NCBI RefSeq assembly: GCF_014837245.1 | Contig: NZ_JACYFU010000002.1 | Location: 248,001-312,000 of the forward strand | DNA length: 64,000 nt | Source of the DNA: Devosia oryzisoli | Lineage (GTDB): Bacteria; Pseudomonadota; Alphaproteobacteria; Rhizobiales; Devosiaceae | Direction: 5' to 3' | Shown: piece by piece, positions 42,346 through 53,022 of the stretch | How the letters are laid out: every line of letters starts with the position of its first letter | How positions within the stretch are numbered: the stretch's first letter is position 1 | Position numbers and translations under genes: made by a program | The notes under the pieces: model-generated | The model's database searches: none | What the model saw: only the letters and a program-made list of their open reading frames with translations | What the model was told of the DNA's origin: nothing

Positions 42346-44787
42346 TCAGGCGCTGAGCGGCGGGTCCAGCAGGTCCGCCCAGTCAATGTTGCCGGGGCGG
42401 CCCAGCAAGAACCCCTGCGCCTCGTTGCAGCCTTCGTCGCGCAACACGTCGAGCTGCGCGTGCGTCTCGACGCCCTCGGCCAGAACCGGAACCGACAGAC
42501 TCCGCCCTAGCGCCAGGATGGCGCGGATGATCGCTTTGGACTGCTCGTTGGTCTCCACCTCGACCATGAAGGAGCGGTCGAGCTTGATCTTGTCGAAGGG
42601 GAAGCTGCGCAAGGTGTCGAGCGAGGAATAGCCGGTGCCGAAATCGTCGATGGCGATGGATACGCCCATAGCCTTGATCTGGCGCAGCACATAGAGCGCG
42701 CGCTTCTTGTCGGCGATGATCGCCGTTTCCGTCACCTCCAGTTCAAGCCGCTCGGGCTCGAGGCCCGACTGGAACAGCACCATGCGCACCAAATCCACCA
42801 GTTCGAGCTGCGCCAGCTGCAGGCCGGAAACATTGACCGCGATCTTGTAGGGCTCGGGCCAGCTCGCAGCCTCCAGGCACGCAGTCTTGAGCACCCAGGC
42901 GCCGATGGGGCCGATCGAGCCTGTTTCCTCGGCCAGCGGGATGAAGTCGGTCGGCGATACCAGTCCATGCCCCGGCCGGTCCCAGCGCAGCAATACCTCG
43001 TAACCCGTCACCTCGCCGGTCGAGACCGATTTTTGCACCTGGTAGACGAGGTCGAAGGCATCCTTTTCGAGCGCGACCCACAGATCGTGCGCCATCGCCC
43101 GGCGCTGCCGGGCATGTTCGTCCATCTCGCGTTCATAGTAGCAGATGCGCGTGTCGAACTCCGCCTTGGCCCGATACATGGCGAGGTCGGCATTGTTGAG
43201 CAGCTTGGACCGATCGGCCCCATCGTCGGGATAGATCGCCACCCCGATGCTGCCGCCGGTATTGACCATCACGCCCTGGTAGGTGACCTGCCCAAACACC
43301 GCCGCCTCGATGCGCTTGAGGAAGTCGCGCAGGCTATCCATGCTGGTGAAGGGTTTGAGCGCGGCAAATTCGTCGCCCCCCAGCCGCGCGACCACCTCCC
43401 CTTCCCTGAGCCCCGCCGTCAGCCGCTCCGCCATGCGCCGCAACACTTCGTCGCCGGCGGCATGGCCATAGCTGTCGTTGACTTCCTTGAACCGGTCGAG
43501 ATCGATCTGGATGACCGCCAGATTGTCGTCACCGTTCTCGGCGGCCGCCAAGGCCGCGTCGAACAGCTGGTTGAAGCGGGCGCGATTGGCCAGGCCCGTC
43601 AGCGCGTCGTGCTGGGCCAGGTGGGCGATGGCCGCCTCGTTGCGCTTGCTTTCGGAAATGTCTTCGATGGTCGTGACCCAGCTGCCATCCCCGGTGGGGC
43701 TGTGCTGGATGCGTAGGGCGGCATCATGCCCGAAGCTGTGCGTGGTGGTGCCGCCACCGGCCTGCACCGTGGCCAGGTGGTGCGCACACATCTCGCCTGC
43801 GGCCCGGTCAAGATCGACGCCGTGGCTGCCCAGATGCTCGATGGCCGCGCGGCAGAGATCGCCGATATGCTCGCCCTCGACCACGGCATCGGCCGGAAAG
43901 CCCAGCAGTTGCACCCACTTCTGGTTGTGCAGCAGCACGCGCTGGTCGGGCCCGAACAGGGCCAGCCCCTGTTCCATATGGGCCAGCGCGAGCTCGAGGC
44001 GCGATCGCATCTCGTCGAGGCGGGCTGCATCGTGGCGCTCGCGCTCACGTTCCCGCTCGGTGCGCCGCCGGTCCGCTTCGTCCAGCACGGCGCCGCCCAC
44101 GGCGGCCGCCACGATCAGGAACGAGATGAGGGCAACGGCCAGCGACATCAGCGTCCCGTCGACCTGCGAACCACTGGCGACGATGGGGAAACAGCGGCTG
44201 AAGTCGGCTGCGCCCATCGCCGTGAAGTGCATGGCACAGATGGCGACCGTCAGAAGGCCCACGGCAATCGGCACGCGATAGCGCCCGGTTCCGAGTCCGG
44301 CCCTGACGGCAAAGCTCGACAGCACCAGGCCTGAAAGGATGGAGACACCGACCAGCCCGCCGTTCCACTCGAGGTTTCCCCCCAGTACGAGCGCGGCGAT
44401 GCCGACATAGTGCATGGACGAAATGCCGACGCCGATGACCGCGCCGCCCAGCAGCCGGTCGACTGACTTGCCGCCCCAGATGGCAAGACCGATACCCGCG
44501 CCACAGAGGACGATGGCCATCAGCAGTGACAGGGCCGTGAGGCCGATGTCGTAGCTGAGGGCAAAGCCCGGGCGAAACGACAGCATGGCGACGAAGTGGG
44601 TTGCCCAGATGCCGAACCCGACCGCGAGCGCGGAAATCCCGATCCAGACTTTCTGCATCCGCCCGGTGGCCCGTTTGGCATGCCGCATCAGGGTAATGCA
44701 GGCATATGCCGAAACCAGGCAGACCGCGGCCGCCAGGAGCACGAACCGCAGATCGTGCCCGTGAAAGAAGAAGTCGACAAGACTCAC
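42346..44787 (-). CDS. MHYT-PAS-GGDEF-EAL membrane protein (cyclic-di-GMP turnover)
   Basis: 813 residues. The N-terminal MHYT sensor has seven membrane helices and the motifs ATHF (His64), SMHY (His126) and AMHF (His187), thought to bind copper and sense O2, CO or NO. A charged coil (about 238-260), a PAS domain (about 270-380), a diguanylate cyclase domain with intact GGDEF (470-474) but no RxxD I-site (REGE), and a phosphodiesterase domain with EVL in place of EAL (597-599) and DDFGTGYSSL follow. GTG start. Converges on the cob operon SDR with a gap of 7 bases. Either activity is possible. Confidence 0.93.
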   Translation of the reverse strand: MSLVDFFFHGHDLRFVLLAAAVCLVSAYACITLMRHAKRATGRMQKVWIGISALAVGFGIWATHFVAMLSFRPGFALSYDIGLTALSLLMAIVLCGAGIGLAIWGGKSVDRLLGGAVIGVGISSMHYVGIAALVLGGNLEWNGGLVGVSILSGLVLSSFAVRAGLGTGRYRVPIAVGLLTVAICAMHFTAMGAADFSRCFPIVASGSQVDGTLMSLAVALISFLIVAAAVGGAVLDEADRRRTERERERERHDAARLDEMRSRLELALAHMEQGLALFGPDQRVLLHNQKWVQLLGFPADAVVEGEHIGDLCRAAIEHLGSHGVDLDRAAGEMCAHHLATVQAGGGTTTHSFGHDAALRIQHSPTGDGSWVTTIEDISESKRNEAAIAHLAQHDALTGLANRARFNQLFDAALAAAENGDDNLAVIQIDLDRFKEVNDSYGHAAGDEVLRRMAERLTAGLREGEVVARLGGDEFAALKPFTSMDSLRDFLKRIEAAVFGQVTYQGVMVNTGGSIGVAIYPDDGADRSKLLNNADLAMYRAKAEFDTRICYYEREMDEHARQRRAMAHDLWVALEKDAFDLVYQVQKSVSTGEVTGYEVLLRWDRPGHGLVSPTDFIPLAEETGSIGPIGAWVLKTACLEAASWPEPYKIAVNVSGLQLAQLELVDLVRMVLFQSGLEPERLELEVTETAIIADKKRALYVLRQIKAMGVSIAIDDFGTGYSSLDTLRSFPFDKIKLDRSFMVEVETNEQSKAIIRAILALGRSLSVPVLAEGVETHAQLDVLRDEGCNEAQGFLLGRPGNIDWADLLDPPLSA

Positions 44788-44979
44788 GGGAAGGCATCCT
44801 ACGAAAGGTGATTGCCCAGCTTAAGGCGGGCCCCTTTCACATTCGTTATGGCCCTTCGCGCATTTGACAGGTCGGACCAGGCGGAACTCCAACAGGAACC
44901 GGCCGCTGGTATCCCTCCGGCCATTGCGCGACACTCGCTGAGAGCGAGCAAGACGCCTCTGTCTGGTCTATAAGGCGGC

Positions 44980-45405
44980 ATGGTCCAGATCACGCTCACC
45001 GCCACACCCACCGAACAGGAACTCACCGCCATCGGTGAGAGCCTCACCGCCTTCAACACCGCCGATGTCGGCCCCGCCGACCGCCTGCCCCTCGCCATCG
45101 TGCTGCGCGACGACGACGGCGTCATCGTCGGCGGCCTTTCCGCCTACACCGCCTGGGGCTGGCTCTACATCCAGTGGCTCTGGCTCGCGGAAACCCAACG
45201 CGGCGCCGGCTGGGCCGGCCGCATGCTCGACATGGCCGAAACCGAAGCCCGTCGCCGCACCTGCCACGGCGCCTATATCGACACCTTCAACCCCACCGCC
45301 CTCAAGGTCTACCAGCGCGCCGGATACACCCCTTTCGGCGCCCTCCCCGACTTCCCCAGGGGCCGCACCCGAACCTTCCTGCAAAAACCCCTCGCACCCG
45401 TCTGA
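44980..45405 (+). CDS. GNAT-family N-acetyltransferase
   Basis: 141 residues. The acetyl-CoA loop is QRGAGWAGRMLDMAE, followed by a strand and the C-terminal NPTALKVYQRAGYTPFG typical of GNAT enzymes that acetylate small amines. Cytoplasmic, single gene, divergent from the cyclic-di-GMP gene. Substrate unknown. Confidence 0.85.
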   Translation: MVQITLTATPTEQELTAIGESLTAFNTADVGPADRLPLAIVLRDDDGVIVGGLSAYTAWGWLYIQWLWLAETQRGAGWAGRMLDMAETEARRRTCHGAYIDTFNPTALKVYQRAGYTPFGALPDFPRGRTRTFLQKPLAPV

Positions 45406-45417
45406 GCCGGCGCCACT

Positions 45418-45534
45418 CCGTGCCTGGCATTTTTTGGTTTTGCTAGGCACGGCCCGCCCCCTCACCGGCCCTCATCCTGAGGAGCCGCACTGCGGCGTCT
45501 CGAAGGGCGGGGGCGTACCGCCCCCGCCTCACCA
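45418..45534. terminator. Hairpins and REP-like element between convergent GNAT and SDR genes
   Basis: CCGTGCCT (45418-45425) pairs with AGGCACGG (45445-45452) around a T-rich loop. GGCGGGGGCG (45506-45515) pairs perfectly with CGCCCCCGCC (45519-45528) with a 3-base loop. Between them CCTCATCCTGAGGAGCCGCA is the start of a repeat common in alphaproteobacterial genomes. Together they are likely to stop transcription from both sides. Confidence 0.6.
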
Positions 45535-45546
45535 AGCAGCAGTTGC

Positions 45547-46305
45547 TCAGCGCCCTTCGGACCAGGCGATGGCATCGGCCCCGGCGGGCAGCAGCATCGG
45601 GCAATCGGGATCAGTCGCGGCGCGGAACACGGCCTTGGCCACATCCTGCGCCGTCGTCACCGCGCCGCCCGAAGCATGGCGCTGCATGCCCTGCATGGTC
45701 TCCTGGACAAAGCCGGCATAGGGTTCGGGAAAGCCGCCGCTCGCCGCGATCTGTGCCCGCGCGGTCGTACCGAAATTTGTCGTTGGCGCGGACCCGGGCA
45801 GCACCACGCGGGCGCGGATCCCGAACTGGGCCAGTTCCAGGTCCGCAGACTCGGTCAGGGCATTCACGGCCGCCTTGCTGGCTCGGTAGATCGACAGCAG
45901 CGGCAAGGGCTTGATGGTGGTGCTCGACCCGACGTTGACGATGACGCCGGCGCCCCGCGCCCGCATGCCGGGGAGCACCGCCTGCATCATGGCGACCATC
46001 GCGAACGTGTTGGCCTCGAAAATCCGGCGCACCGTGTCCATGGACGTGCCTTCCACGGCATTGAGCCAACCCACGCCCGCATTGTTGACGAGCACGTCGA
46101 TGGGGCCGGCCGCGGCGGTCGCGGCCGCAATGCTCTTTGCATCCGTGACATCGAGCGGCAGTACCCGGAGCCGGTCCGATGGCGGCAGCGTGTTGGCCGC
46201 CGGGTCGCGCATGGTCGCCACGACGGACCATCCCTGCTCGAGGAAATAAGCGGCCGTCTCGCGGCCAAAGCCGGTCGAGCAACCCGTGATGAAGACGCTG
46301 TTCAT
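45547..46305 (-). CDS. Short-chain dehydrogenase/reductase
   Basis: 252 residues. TGCSTGFG cofactor motif, NNAGVGW, GSSTTIKP and catalytic Y-x3-K (IYRASKAAV). ATG 46305 has CAGGAGA 6 bases upstream. Divergent from the AraC regulator at 46403, which probably controls it; regulator-SDR pairs of this type are common, with carbonyl or xenobiotic substrates. Confidence 0.85.
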   Translation of the reverse strand: MNSVFITGCSTGFGRETAAYFLEQGWSVVATMRDPAANTLPPSDRLRVLPLDVTDAKSIAAATAAAGPIDVLVNNAGVGWLNAVEGTSMDTVRRIFEANTFAMVAMMQAVLPGMRARGAGVIVNVGSSTTIKPLPLLSIYRASKAAVNALTESADLELAQFGIRARVVLPGSAPTTNFGTTARAQIAASGGFPEPYAGFVQETMQGMQRHASGGAVTTAQDVAKAVFRAATDPDCPMLLPAGADAIAWSEGR

Positions 46306-46402
46306 GAAATATCTCCTGAAGGGATCGATACCGGAGAGATAGCCTTCCACTACTGGACGTGCTACGCGTCAAAGTCCGCTGATCATTGGAGATAGTCCAG
46401 AT

Positions 46403-47320
46403 TTGAGTGACCCCCTGGCGCAAGTGATCGGTCTGCTCCGGCCGAACGCCTCCTTTTCCAAGCTGGTGACCGCGGCGGGCCGCTGGGCCGTGCGCCCTCC
46501 CGGCGCCGAACCCTTCTACGGCGCCATGCTCGAGGGCGAGGGCGAGCTCTCCATCGTGGGGCATGAACCGCTGCGGCTCAGCCGGGGCGATTTCGTCCTG
46601 ATCCCGGCCTCGCACGAGTTCACCATGACCAGCCTGGTCGCGCCCCCCGCAGGGCATCTCGACGAGCCCGTGGAACAGCGTCCGGGCGAATTTCACCTGG
46701 GCGAGCCCGGCACTCCCGACGTGCGCATGCTGATCGGGCATTGCTCGTTCGGATCGAGCGACGCCGCGCTGCTGGTTTCGCTTTTGCCCAAGCTCGTGGT
46801 TGTGCGGGGCGAGCGCCGGTTGACGACGTTGGTCGAATTGCTGAGCGAGGAAACCCGCGCCGGCCGGCCCGGCCGCGACGCGGTGCTGGCCCGTCTCCTC
46901 GAAGTGCTGCTGATCGAGGCGTTCCGCGCGACCACCGGGCCGACCGCGCCGCCCGGGCTGATCCGCGGCCTTGGCGATGGGCGACTCGCGGCAGCACTGC
47001 GCCGCATCCATGCCGAGCCGTCCCATCCCTGGACCATTGGTGACCTAGCACGGGAAGCGGCGCTCTCGCGCTCCTCCTTCTTCACTCGCTTCCGCCGCGA
47101 AGTCGGTGTGGCGCCGATGGAATATCTGCTGGGGTGGCGCATGACACTGGCCAAGGACCTGTTGCGCGGCGAGGCCGTCAGCGTGAGCGAAGTCGCGCAG
47201 CGTGTCGGCTACAGCTCCTCGAGCACGTTCAGCGTCGCCTTCACCCGGCAGGTCGGCATCCCGCCGGCTGCCTATGCCCGGACGCATTGGCGCAGCGCCA
47301 ACGCCGCCAGCGCGGCCTAG
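46403..47320 (+). CDS. AraC-family regulator with cupin_6 domain
   Basis: 305 residues. The N-terminal AraC-binding/cupin_6 domain (about 15-190) has [20 protein letters not shown] and the C-terminal pair of helix-turn-helices has [20 protein letters not shown] and [23 protein letters not shown] start at 46403; the GGAG upstream is a little far, so a later start cannot be excluded. Divergent from the SDR, its probable target. The 3' end overlaps anmK, on the opposite strand, by 4 bases. Confidence 0.85.
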   Translation: MSDPLAQVIGLLRPNASFSKLVTAAGRWAVRPPGAEPFYGAMLEGEGELSIVGHEPLRLSRGDFVLIPASHEFTMTSLVAPPAGHLDEPVEQRPGEFHLGEPGTPDVRMLIGHCSFGSSDAALLVSLLPKLVVVRGERRLTTLVELLSEETRAGRPGRDAVLARLLEVLLIEAFRATTGPTAPPGLIRGLGDGRLAAALRRIHAEPSHPWTIGDLAREAALSRSSFFTRFRREVGVAPMEYLLGWRMTLAKDLLRGEAVSVSEVAQRVGYSSSSTFSVAFTRQVGIPPAAYARTHWRSANAASAA

Positions 47321-48432
47321 CGAACCACCAGCCCGCCCGACATGGGCTCCGGCGCGCCGGTCGTCGTCGGAAAACTGGTCGGCAGCCCGCGCAGCACGCG
47401 CACCGCAAGGAAGGCGAAGCATTCGGCCTCGATGGCATCGCCGCGCCACCCGATAGCGTCGGCATCCACCGCCTCGACGCCCGCGCGCTCGCCCAGCATC
47501 CGCATCAGCGCAGGGTTGTGCCGTCCGCCGCCCGAGACGATCAGCTTCTTCGGCCGCTGCGGCAGCAGGTCCAGCGCCTTACCCACGGCGCTGGCGGTAA
47601 AGGCCGTCAGCGTCGCTGCCCCGGTTTCAAGGTCGAGCCCGTCGGCCATGGCGGCCGAGAAGTCGAAACGGTCGAGCGACTTTGGCGGCGGCGCCGTCAG
47701 ATACGGGTGCTTGAGCAGCTCGGCCAGCCGCGCCTCGTCCACCGTGCCTTTCAGCGCCAGCGCCCCGTCGCGGTCCATATCACCCTGCCCGCGCGCCTTG
47801 ACGAAGTCGTTGATGGGCGCATTGGCCGGCCCCGTGTCGAAGGCGATCAGCGTGTCCGCGCCGTCCCACCAGGTGACATTGGCCACCCCGCCCAGATTGA
47901 GCACGGCTACATCACCCCTGGCGTCGAGCTTGCGCAACAGCGCCTGGTGGTAGGCTGCCGCGAGCGGCGCCCCCTGCCCGCCCGCGCGCACATCGGCACT
48001 GCGGAAATCGTAGACGATGGGCACGTCCAGAATGTCGTGCATGAGCAGCCCGTCGCCCAGCTGGCGCGTCGCTCCGATGCGGTCCGGCTGCGGCGCCCGG
48101 TGCAGCACCGATTGTCCATGAAAGCCCACCGCGCCGATCTCGGCCATCGTCATGCCCGCATCGGCGACGAATTTGAGCACCGCCTCCGATTGCGCCTCGG
48201 TCAGCGCCCGTTCCGCCTCGGCGAAGATCGCCGGGTCGGCGCCCTCGAAATTCCAGGCTCGCGCCGCCGCCAGCGTTTCTTCCAGCAGCGCCCGGATCTC
48301 GGCGCTATAGGGCGCCAGCGTATAGGGTCCAAAGCGGTCGATGGTTTCGCCATCGGTGCGGATCATGGCGATGTCGATATTGCCGTCCAGCACCGTGCCG
48401 GTCATGAGGCCAATGGTCCAGATGGGGTCCAT
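47317..48432 (-). CDS. anmK: Anhydro-N-acetylmuramic acid kinase
   Basis: 371 residues, ASKHA-fold kinase. [15 protein letters not shown] is the N-terminal ATP-binding motif, [24 protein letters not shown] and [16 protein letters not shown] the active-site blocks. It opens and phosphorylates 1,6-anhydroMurNAc to MurNAc 6-phosphate during cell-wall recycling. Last gene of a six-gene minus-strand operon starting with a peptide-type ABC importer; 11 bases separate it from the serine hydrolase gene. Confidence 0.94.
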   Translation of the reverse strand: MDPIWTIGLMTGTVLDGNIDIAMIRTDGETIDRFGPYTLAPYSAEIRALLEETLAAARAWNFEGADPAIFAEAERALTEAQSEAVLKFVADAGMTMAEIGAVGFHGQSVLHRAPQPDRIGATRQLGDGLLMHDILDVPIVYDFRSADVRAGGQGAPLAAAYHQALLRKLDARGDVAVLNLGGVANVTWWDGADTLIAFDTGPANAPINDFVKARGQGDMDRDGALALKGTVDEARLAELLKHPYLTAPPPKSLDRFDFSAAMADGLDLETGAATLTAFTASAVGKALDLLPQRPKKLIVSGGGRHNPALMRMLGERAGVEAVDADAIGWRGDAIEAECFAFLAVRVLRGLPTSFPTTTGAPEPMSGGLVVR

Positions 48433-48443
48433 GCGCGAAATCC

Positions 48444-49445
48444 TCAGTGGGAATTGATGGCGTCGCCGACGGCGCGCCGCAGCTCGAAAATGCCGCTGTC
48501 GAAATGGCGGGTGGGGTGCACCCGGTTGGTCAGTAGCGTCCAGGCCCGCCCGGCCGCGAAGTCGATCCACAGCCCCGTGCCGGTAAAGCCGGTATGGCCG
48601 ATGGTGTCGGTCGAGCAGCGTTCCCCGCCCGACCAGCCGATATAGGGCCGCTCCCAGCCATGCGTCCGGCGTCCCGAGAGCGGCGTGCGCATCAGCGCGA
48701 TGCTGGACGCAGACACGTCATCGGCATTGAGCACGGCTAAAGCGAAATCGAGCACCGAGGCGACCGTGCCAAACAGCCCCGCATGTCCCGAACCCTCTAG
48801 CGCCGCGCAGTTCTCGTCGTGCACCTCGCCCACGATCATCCGGCCGCGCCAGGCGTCCAGTTCCGTTGCCGCCGCTTGCGCCGGATCGGCCGACCAGGCG
48901 AAGCCTGGCCCCGGATCGATGTGCCGGATGGTCTGCCCCGCCAGCCGCTCGATGGCGATGCCGAGGAGGATGAAGTTGATGTCGGAATAGACCGCCGGCC
49001 CCCCCGGCCAGTCGCGCTGGAGCACGAAGTGCCGCAACTGGTTCGGATCGGTGCCGTAGGTATAGAGCGGAAATACCCCGGGAAACGGCGTCTGGTGCCC
49101 CAGGCACTGCCGAAACGTGATCTTCCGCTGCCAGTTGTCCGGATTGTACTGCGCAAAATCAGGAATGGCGCTGGTCAGCGGGGCATCGAGGTCCAGCCGC
49201 CCCTCTTCCGCCAGCCGAAGGATGGTCGGCGTCGTGAACAGCACCTTGGTCAGGGACGCCAGGTCGAACCAGGTCCCCTCCGACATCGGCCGCTCCTGGG
49301 GCACCTTCTGCGCCTGACCCAGCGCGCGGGTCACCCGCGTGCCGTCCTTGTCGATGATCCCGAGCACCGCCCCCGGAATGCGCCCCGCCGCGACCGCCTG
49401 CTGCACCGGGCCAAAAGCCCGGTCAAACTTTACCTGCAAGCTCAT
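48444..49445 (-). CDS. Serine hydrolase of the beta-lactamase/class C PBP family
   Basis: 333 residues with Ser64-x-x-Lys67 (SLTK), Tyr153 (YSD) and His284-Thr-Gly (HTGFTGTG), the complete class C triad set. There is no signal peptide, so it acts in the cytoplasm, which makes a true beta-lactamase or PBP unlikely; an esterase or peptidase acting on imported muropeptides fits the operon. Starts within the ATPase stop (ATGA) and is followed by anmK. Confidence 0.88.
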   Translation of the reverse strand: MSLQVKFDRAFGPVQQAVAAGRIPGAVLGIIDKDGTRVTRALGQAQKVPQERPMSEGTWFDLASLTKVLFTTPTILRLAEEGRLDLDAPLTSAIPDFAQYNPDNWQRKITFRQCLGHQTPFPGVFPLYTYGTDPNQLRHFVLQRDWPGGPAVYSDINFILLGIAIERLAGQTIRHIDPGPGFAWSADPAQAAATELDAWRGRMIVGEVHDENCAALEGSGHAGLFGTVASVLDFALAVLNADDVSASSIALMRTPLSGRRTHGWERPYIGWSGGERCSTDTIGHTGFTGTGLWIDFAAGRAWTLLTNRVHPTRHFDSGIFELRRAVGDAINSH

Positions 49446-51172
49446 TCGTCCTCCAACCGCACGCGGTGGTCATTACCGAGATCCCGCCAGCGCGCCTCGG
49501 GCGGCTCGTAGCCGCGCTCGCGCACCAGCGAGGGCACGGCGGAACTGTCCAGCGCATAGTGCTGGCGCCGAAGTTCGATCCCCGGCACCGCCGCGATCAG
49601 GCGCTTGGTATAGCTGTGCTGCGGCTGGCCCAGCACGTTGCGGGCGCTGCCGATCTCCACGATCTCCCCGGCATACATCACCGCCACCCGGTGCGCGATG
49701 CGCTCCACCACGGCCATGTCGTGCGAGATGAACAGATAGGCGAGCCCGAATTCTTCCTGCAGGTCGACCAGCAGGTCGAGCACCTTCGCCTGCACCGACA
49801 CGTCCAGCGCCGACACCGCCTCGTCCAGCACCACGACATCGGGGTTGAGCATCAGCGCGCGGGCAATGCACAGCCTTTGCCGCTGCCCGCCGGAAAACTG
49901 GTGCGGGTAGCGCAGGAGCGCGTCCTCGGCCAGTCCCACCTTGCCCAGGAGGAACAGCATGCGCTCGCGCAGTTCGGCGTCCTGCTTTCGCCCGGCCGCG
50001 ATGGCGGGTTCAGCCAGAATGCTGTCCACCGTCATGCGCGGATTGAGCGAGGCGAACGGGTCCTGGAACACCATCTGCACCGGCCGGCGGCTCTCTGCGT
50101 CGCTGGTTTCGATCCGGCCACGATGCACATCCACCAGCCCCAGCATGGCGCGGGCGGTGGTGGATTTGCCCGAACCGCTCTCGCCCACAATGGCCAGCGT
50201 CTCGCCCCGCACGATATCGAAGCCGACCCCTTCCACGGCATGGATCGCCCCCGCCGACCGGCCGAACACGCTCCGGCCGAAGGGAAAGCGCACCGACAGA
50301 TCCCGCACCGCCACGATGGCATGGCGCGCCCCCGCCTGAGGGGCATCGTCGCGCACCGCCCGGCCGCCGGAAAAATGCGGCACGGCCCTGAGCAGGTGCT
50401 GGGTGTAGGCGTGCTGCGGCGCATCGAGCACCTGGTCGAGCGCCCCCTGCTCCACCGCCACGCCGTCCTGCATCACCAGCACCTTGTCGGCAACGCCCGC
50501 CACAAGGCCGATATCGTGGGTGATGAAGATCATCGCCATGCCCAGCTGGGCCTTGAGTTCGGCCAGCAGCGCCATGATCTGGGCCTGCACCGTCACATCG
50601 AGCGCCGTTGTCGGTTCGTCGGCAATCAGCAGCCGCGGATTGCCGGCCAGGGCCATGGCGATCATCACGCGCTGCCGCATGCCGCCGGAAAGCTGATGCG
50701 GGTAGTAGCGCAGCCGCGTTTCAGCGTCCGGAATGCGCACCCGCTCCAGCGCCTCGAGCGCCGCCTTGTGCGCCGCCGCCCCGCGCAGGCCTCGGCTCAG
50801 CCGGAACGCCTCCTCGATCTGCGCCCCGATCGTGTGCACCGGGTTGAGCGAGGTCATCGGCTCCTGGAAGATCATGCTGATCTCGCGCCCACGTATGCGG
50901 TTGAGGTCCCGGCCCCGCGCCTGCCGCAGGTCGAGCACCGAGCCATCGGCGCGCGTAAACGCCATGTCGCCCGCCACGATCCGGCCGCCGCCAAAATCGA
51001 CGAGGCGATTGACCGAAAGCGCCGTGACCGATTTGCCCGAACCGCTTTCCCCCACGATGGCGAGCGTCTCGCCCGCCTCGAGGTCGAAGCTGACGCCCTT
51101 GACCACGGGCGCCGCCTCGGGGCGCCGGCCAAACCCCACCCGAAGATCGCGGACAGACAGCAGCCGGCTCAT
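49442..51172 (-). CDS. Peptide ABC transporter ATP-binding protein (fused DppD-DppF type)
   Basis: 576 residues with two complete nucleotide-binding domains. NBD1 has GESGSGKSV, signature [15 protein letters not shown] and [16 protein letters not shown]2 has [24 protein letters not shown] and [16 protein letters not shown] 51172 overlaps the permease stop by 4 bases (ATGA); a longer frame upstream is only antiphase reading of the permease. Glutathione/oligopeptide-type (GsiA-like) ATPase powering import. Confidence 0.93.
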   Translation of the reverse strand: MSRLLSVRDLRVGFGRRPEAAPVVKGVSFDLEAGETLAIVGESGSGKSVTALSVNRLVDFGGGRIVAGDMAFTRADGSVLDLRQARGRDLNRIRGREISMIFQEPMTSLNPVHTIGAQIEEAFRLSRGLRGAAAHKAALEALERVRIPDAETRLRYYPHQLSGGMRQRVMIAMALAGNPRLLIADEPTTALDVTVQAQIMALLAELKAQLGMAMIFITHDIGLVAGVADKVLVMQDGVAVEQGALDQVLDAPQHAYTQHLLRAVPHFSGGRAVRDDAPQAGARHAIVAVRDLSVRFPFGRSVFGRSAGAIHAVEGVGFDIVRGETLAIVGESGSGKSTTARAMLGLVDVHRGRIETSDAESRRPVQMVFQDPFASLNPRMTVDSILAEPAIAAGRKQDAELRERMLFLLGKVGLAEDALLRYPHQFSGGQRQRLCIARALMLNPDVVVLDEAVSALDVSVQAKVLDLLVDLQEEFGLAYLFISHDMAVVERIAHRVAVMYAGEIVEIGSARNVLGQPQHSYTKRLIAAVPGIELRRQHYALDSSAVPSLVRERGYEPPEARWRDLGNDHRVRLEDE

Positions 51173-52008
51173 GACGAGCGCTCCTGGCTGCGCGGGTCGA
51201 GAATGTCGCGCAGCGCGTCGCCGAAGAGATTGAAGCCGAGGATGCCGAGCATGATGGTGAGGCCCGGAAAGGCGAGCAGCCAGGGCGCCTGCTGCATCAG
51301 ATTGCGCGCCTCGCTCATCATCAGCCCGAGCGAGGGCGCCGGCGGCTGCGTACCCAGCCCCAGAAAGCTCAGCCCCGCCTCCGTCAGCAAGGCCCAGGCC
51401 AGCGCCAGCGTCACCTGCACGGTCAGCGGCGCCACGAGGTTGAGCAGCAGATGGTGGGAGAGGATATAGCGCTGCGAACTGCCGAAGGTGCGCGCCGCAT
51501 CGACGAATTCGCGCCGCTTGAGCGACAGGGTCGGCCCGCGCACGACCCGGGCGAAGATGGGGGTATAGACGATGGCGATGGCCGCGACGCTGGTGAATGT
51601 TCCCGGCCCCACGATGGCGATGATCAGCAGCGCCAGAAGGATCGCCGGGAACGAGAGCAACACGTCCATGATGCGCATCAGGACGCCATCGGCCACCCCG
51701 CCCCACCACCCGGCGAGCAGGCCGATGATGCTGCCCGCCAGCGCCGCAAGCCCCACCGAGGCGAAGGCGATGATGAAGGATTGCCCGATCCCCACCATGA
51801 GGCGGCTCGCCGTGTCGCGTCCGAAGAGGTCGGTGCCCATCCAGTAGGTGCCGCTGGGGGGCTTCAGGCGGTCGATGCGAAACTGCTGCAGCGGGTCGTG
51901 CGGCGTCAGCCCCACCGCCCCGAGCAGGGCCAGGAGGATGTAGAGCCCGATAATGGCGGCGCCGATGCGGCCGGTCGGATGCGCAAGGATGGCTCTCCAG
52001 ATTTGCAT
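51169..52008 (-). CDS. Peptide ABC transporter permease (DppC-like)
   Basis: 279 residues, six membrane segments. HPTGRIGAAIIGLYILLALL, GTDLFGRDTASRLMVGIGQS and the EAA-like loop EFVDAARTFGSSQRYILSHH identify the DppC/OppC branch. Its start and the stop of the upstream permease share one base (TGATG). Confidence 0.93.
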   Translation of the reverse strand: MQIWRAILAHPTGRIGAAIIGLYILLALLGAVGLTPHDPLQQFRIDRLKPPSGTYWMGTDLFGRDTASRLMVGIGQSFIIAFASVGLAALAGSIIGLLAGWWGGVADGVLMRIMDVLLSFPAILLALLIIAIVGPGTFTSVAAIAIVYTPIFARVVRGPTLSLKRREFVDAARTFGSSQRYILSHHLLLNLVAPLTVQVTLALAWALLTEAGLSFLGLGTQPPAPSLGLMMSEARNLMQQAPWLLAFPGLTIMLGILGFNLFGDALRDILDPRSQERSS

Positions 52009-52967
52009 CAGCGCGCTCCGAGCCGGATGCGCGGATCGAGCGCCGCATAGGCGAGATCGACGAGAAGGTTCACGATCAGGAAGTTGAACGCAATGAACAG
52101 GACGCTCCCCTGCACCAGCGCATAGTCGCGCTGCGCGATGGCGTCCAGCGTCAGCCGGCCCAGCCCCGGCAGGGCAAAGATTTGCTCCACGATCACCGCG
52201 CCGCCCAAGAGATAGCCGAACTCCACGCCGCTCAGCGTCACCACCGGGATGAGCGCATTGGGCAAGGCATGGTGCCAGATGACGCTGCGCCCCGGCGCCC
52301 CCTTCGAGCGGGCCGTGCGGATATAGTCGTCGCTGAGCACATCGAGCATGGCCGAGCGCGAGATGCGCGTCACCGAGGCGGCGAAGGCAAAGCCGAGCGT
52401 AATGGCCGGAAAGATCAGCTGTCCCAGATTGGCAAAAGGGTCCACCCAGAGCGACGTGAAGGCGCCCATGGCGGGGATGAAACCGAAATAGACGGACAAG
52501 ATGTAGATGATGAGCAGACCCACCACGAAATTGGGGGTCGATTGCCCCAACATGGCGAGAACGCGGATACCCACGTCGCTCGCCTTCTCCTTGCGCGTCG
52601 CGGCCAGGACGCCGGCGGGGACACCGACGGCGAGCGCAATCAGCATCGAGAGCAGCGCCAGTTCCAGCGTCAGCGGAAAACGCTCGAGGATCACGTCGAG
52701 CACCGGCCGCCCATAGGTCACCGAAACGCCGAGGTCGCCGCGCAACAGGCCCGTCAGCCAGCGGCCATACTGGACCACCACCGGTTGATCGATGCCGAAA
52801 TAGGCCGCGAGCGCCTGCCTCTGGGCGGGCGTCAGCAGGCCGGCCTCGGTGCCGAGCATGGCCGTGATGGCGTCGCCCGGAATGAGCCGGATGGAAAAGA
52901 AGACCAGCAGGGATACGCCCAGCAGGATCAGGGGGAACGTCAGCAGCCGCCGCGCCAGGTAGGACAT
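52008..52967 (-). CDS. Peptide ABC transporter permease (DppB-like)
   Basis: 319 residues. The N-terminus YLARRLLTFPLILLGVSLLV, FFSIRLIPGDAITAMLG and the loop DDYIRTARSKGAPGRSVIWH are DppB/OppB features. Pairs with the DppC-like permease. Lies 55 bases after the binding-protein gene. Confidence 0.93.
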   Translation of the reverse strand: MSYLARRLLTFPLILLGVSLLVFFSIRLIPGDAITAMLGTEAGLLTPAQRQALAAYFGIDQPVVVQYGRWLTGLLRGDLGVSVTYGRPVLDVILERFPLTLELALLSMLIALAVGVPAGVLAATRKEKASDVGIRVLAMLGQSTPNFVVGLLIIYILSVYFGFIPAMGAFTSLWVDPFANLGQLIFPAITLGFAFAASVTRISRSAMLDVLSDDYIRTARSKGAPGRSVIWHHALPNALIPVVTLSGVEFGYLLGGAVIVEQIFALPGLGRLTLDAIAQRDYALVQGSVLFIAFNFLIVNLLVDLAYAALDPRIRLGAR

Positions 52968-53022
52968 GAGGGTGGGTCGTCCCGAAAGGTCGGGACGGGC
53001 CGGCGGCCCGCCCCGCTAAAAG

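Noticed and set aside
48444..49445. Annotating the serine hydrolase as a beta-lactamase resistance gene
   Set aside because: No signal peptide, and the gene sits between a peptide importer and AnmK; the motifs are shared with esterases and peptidases.
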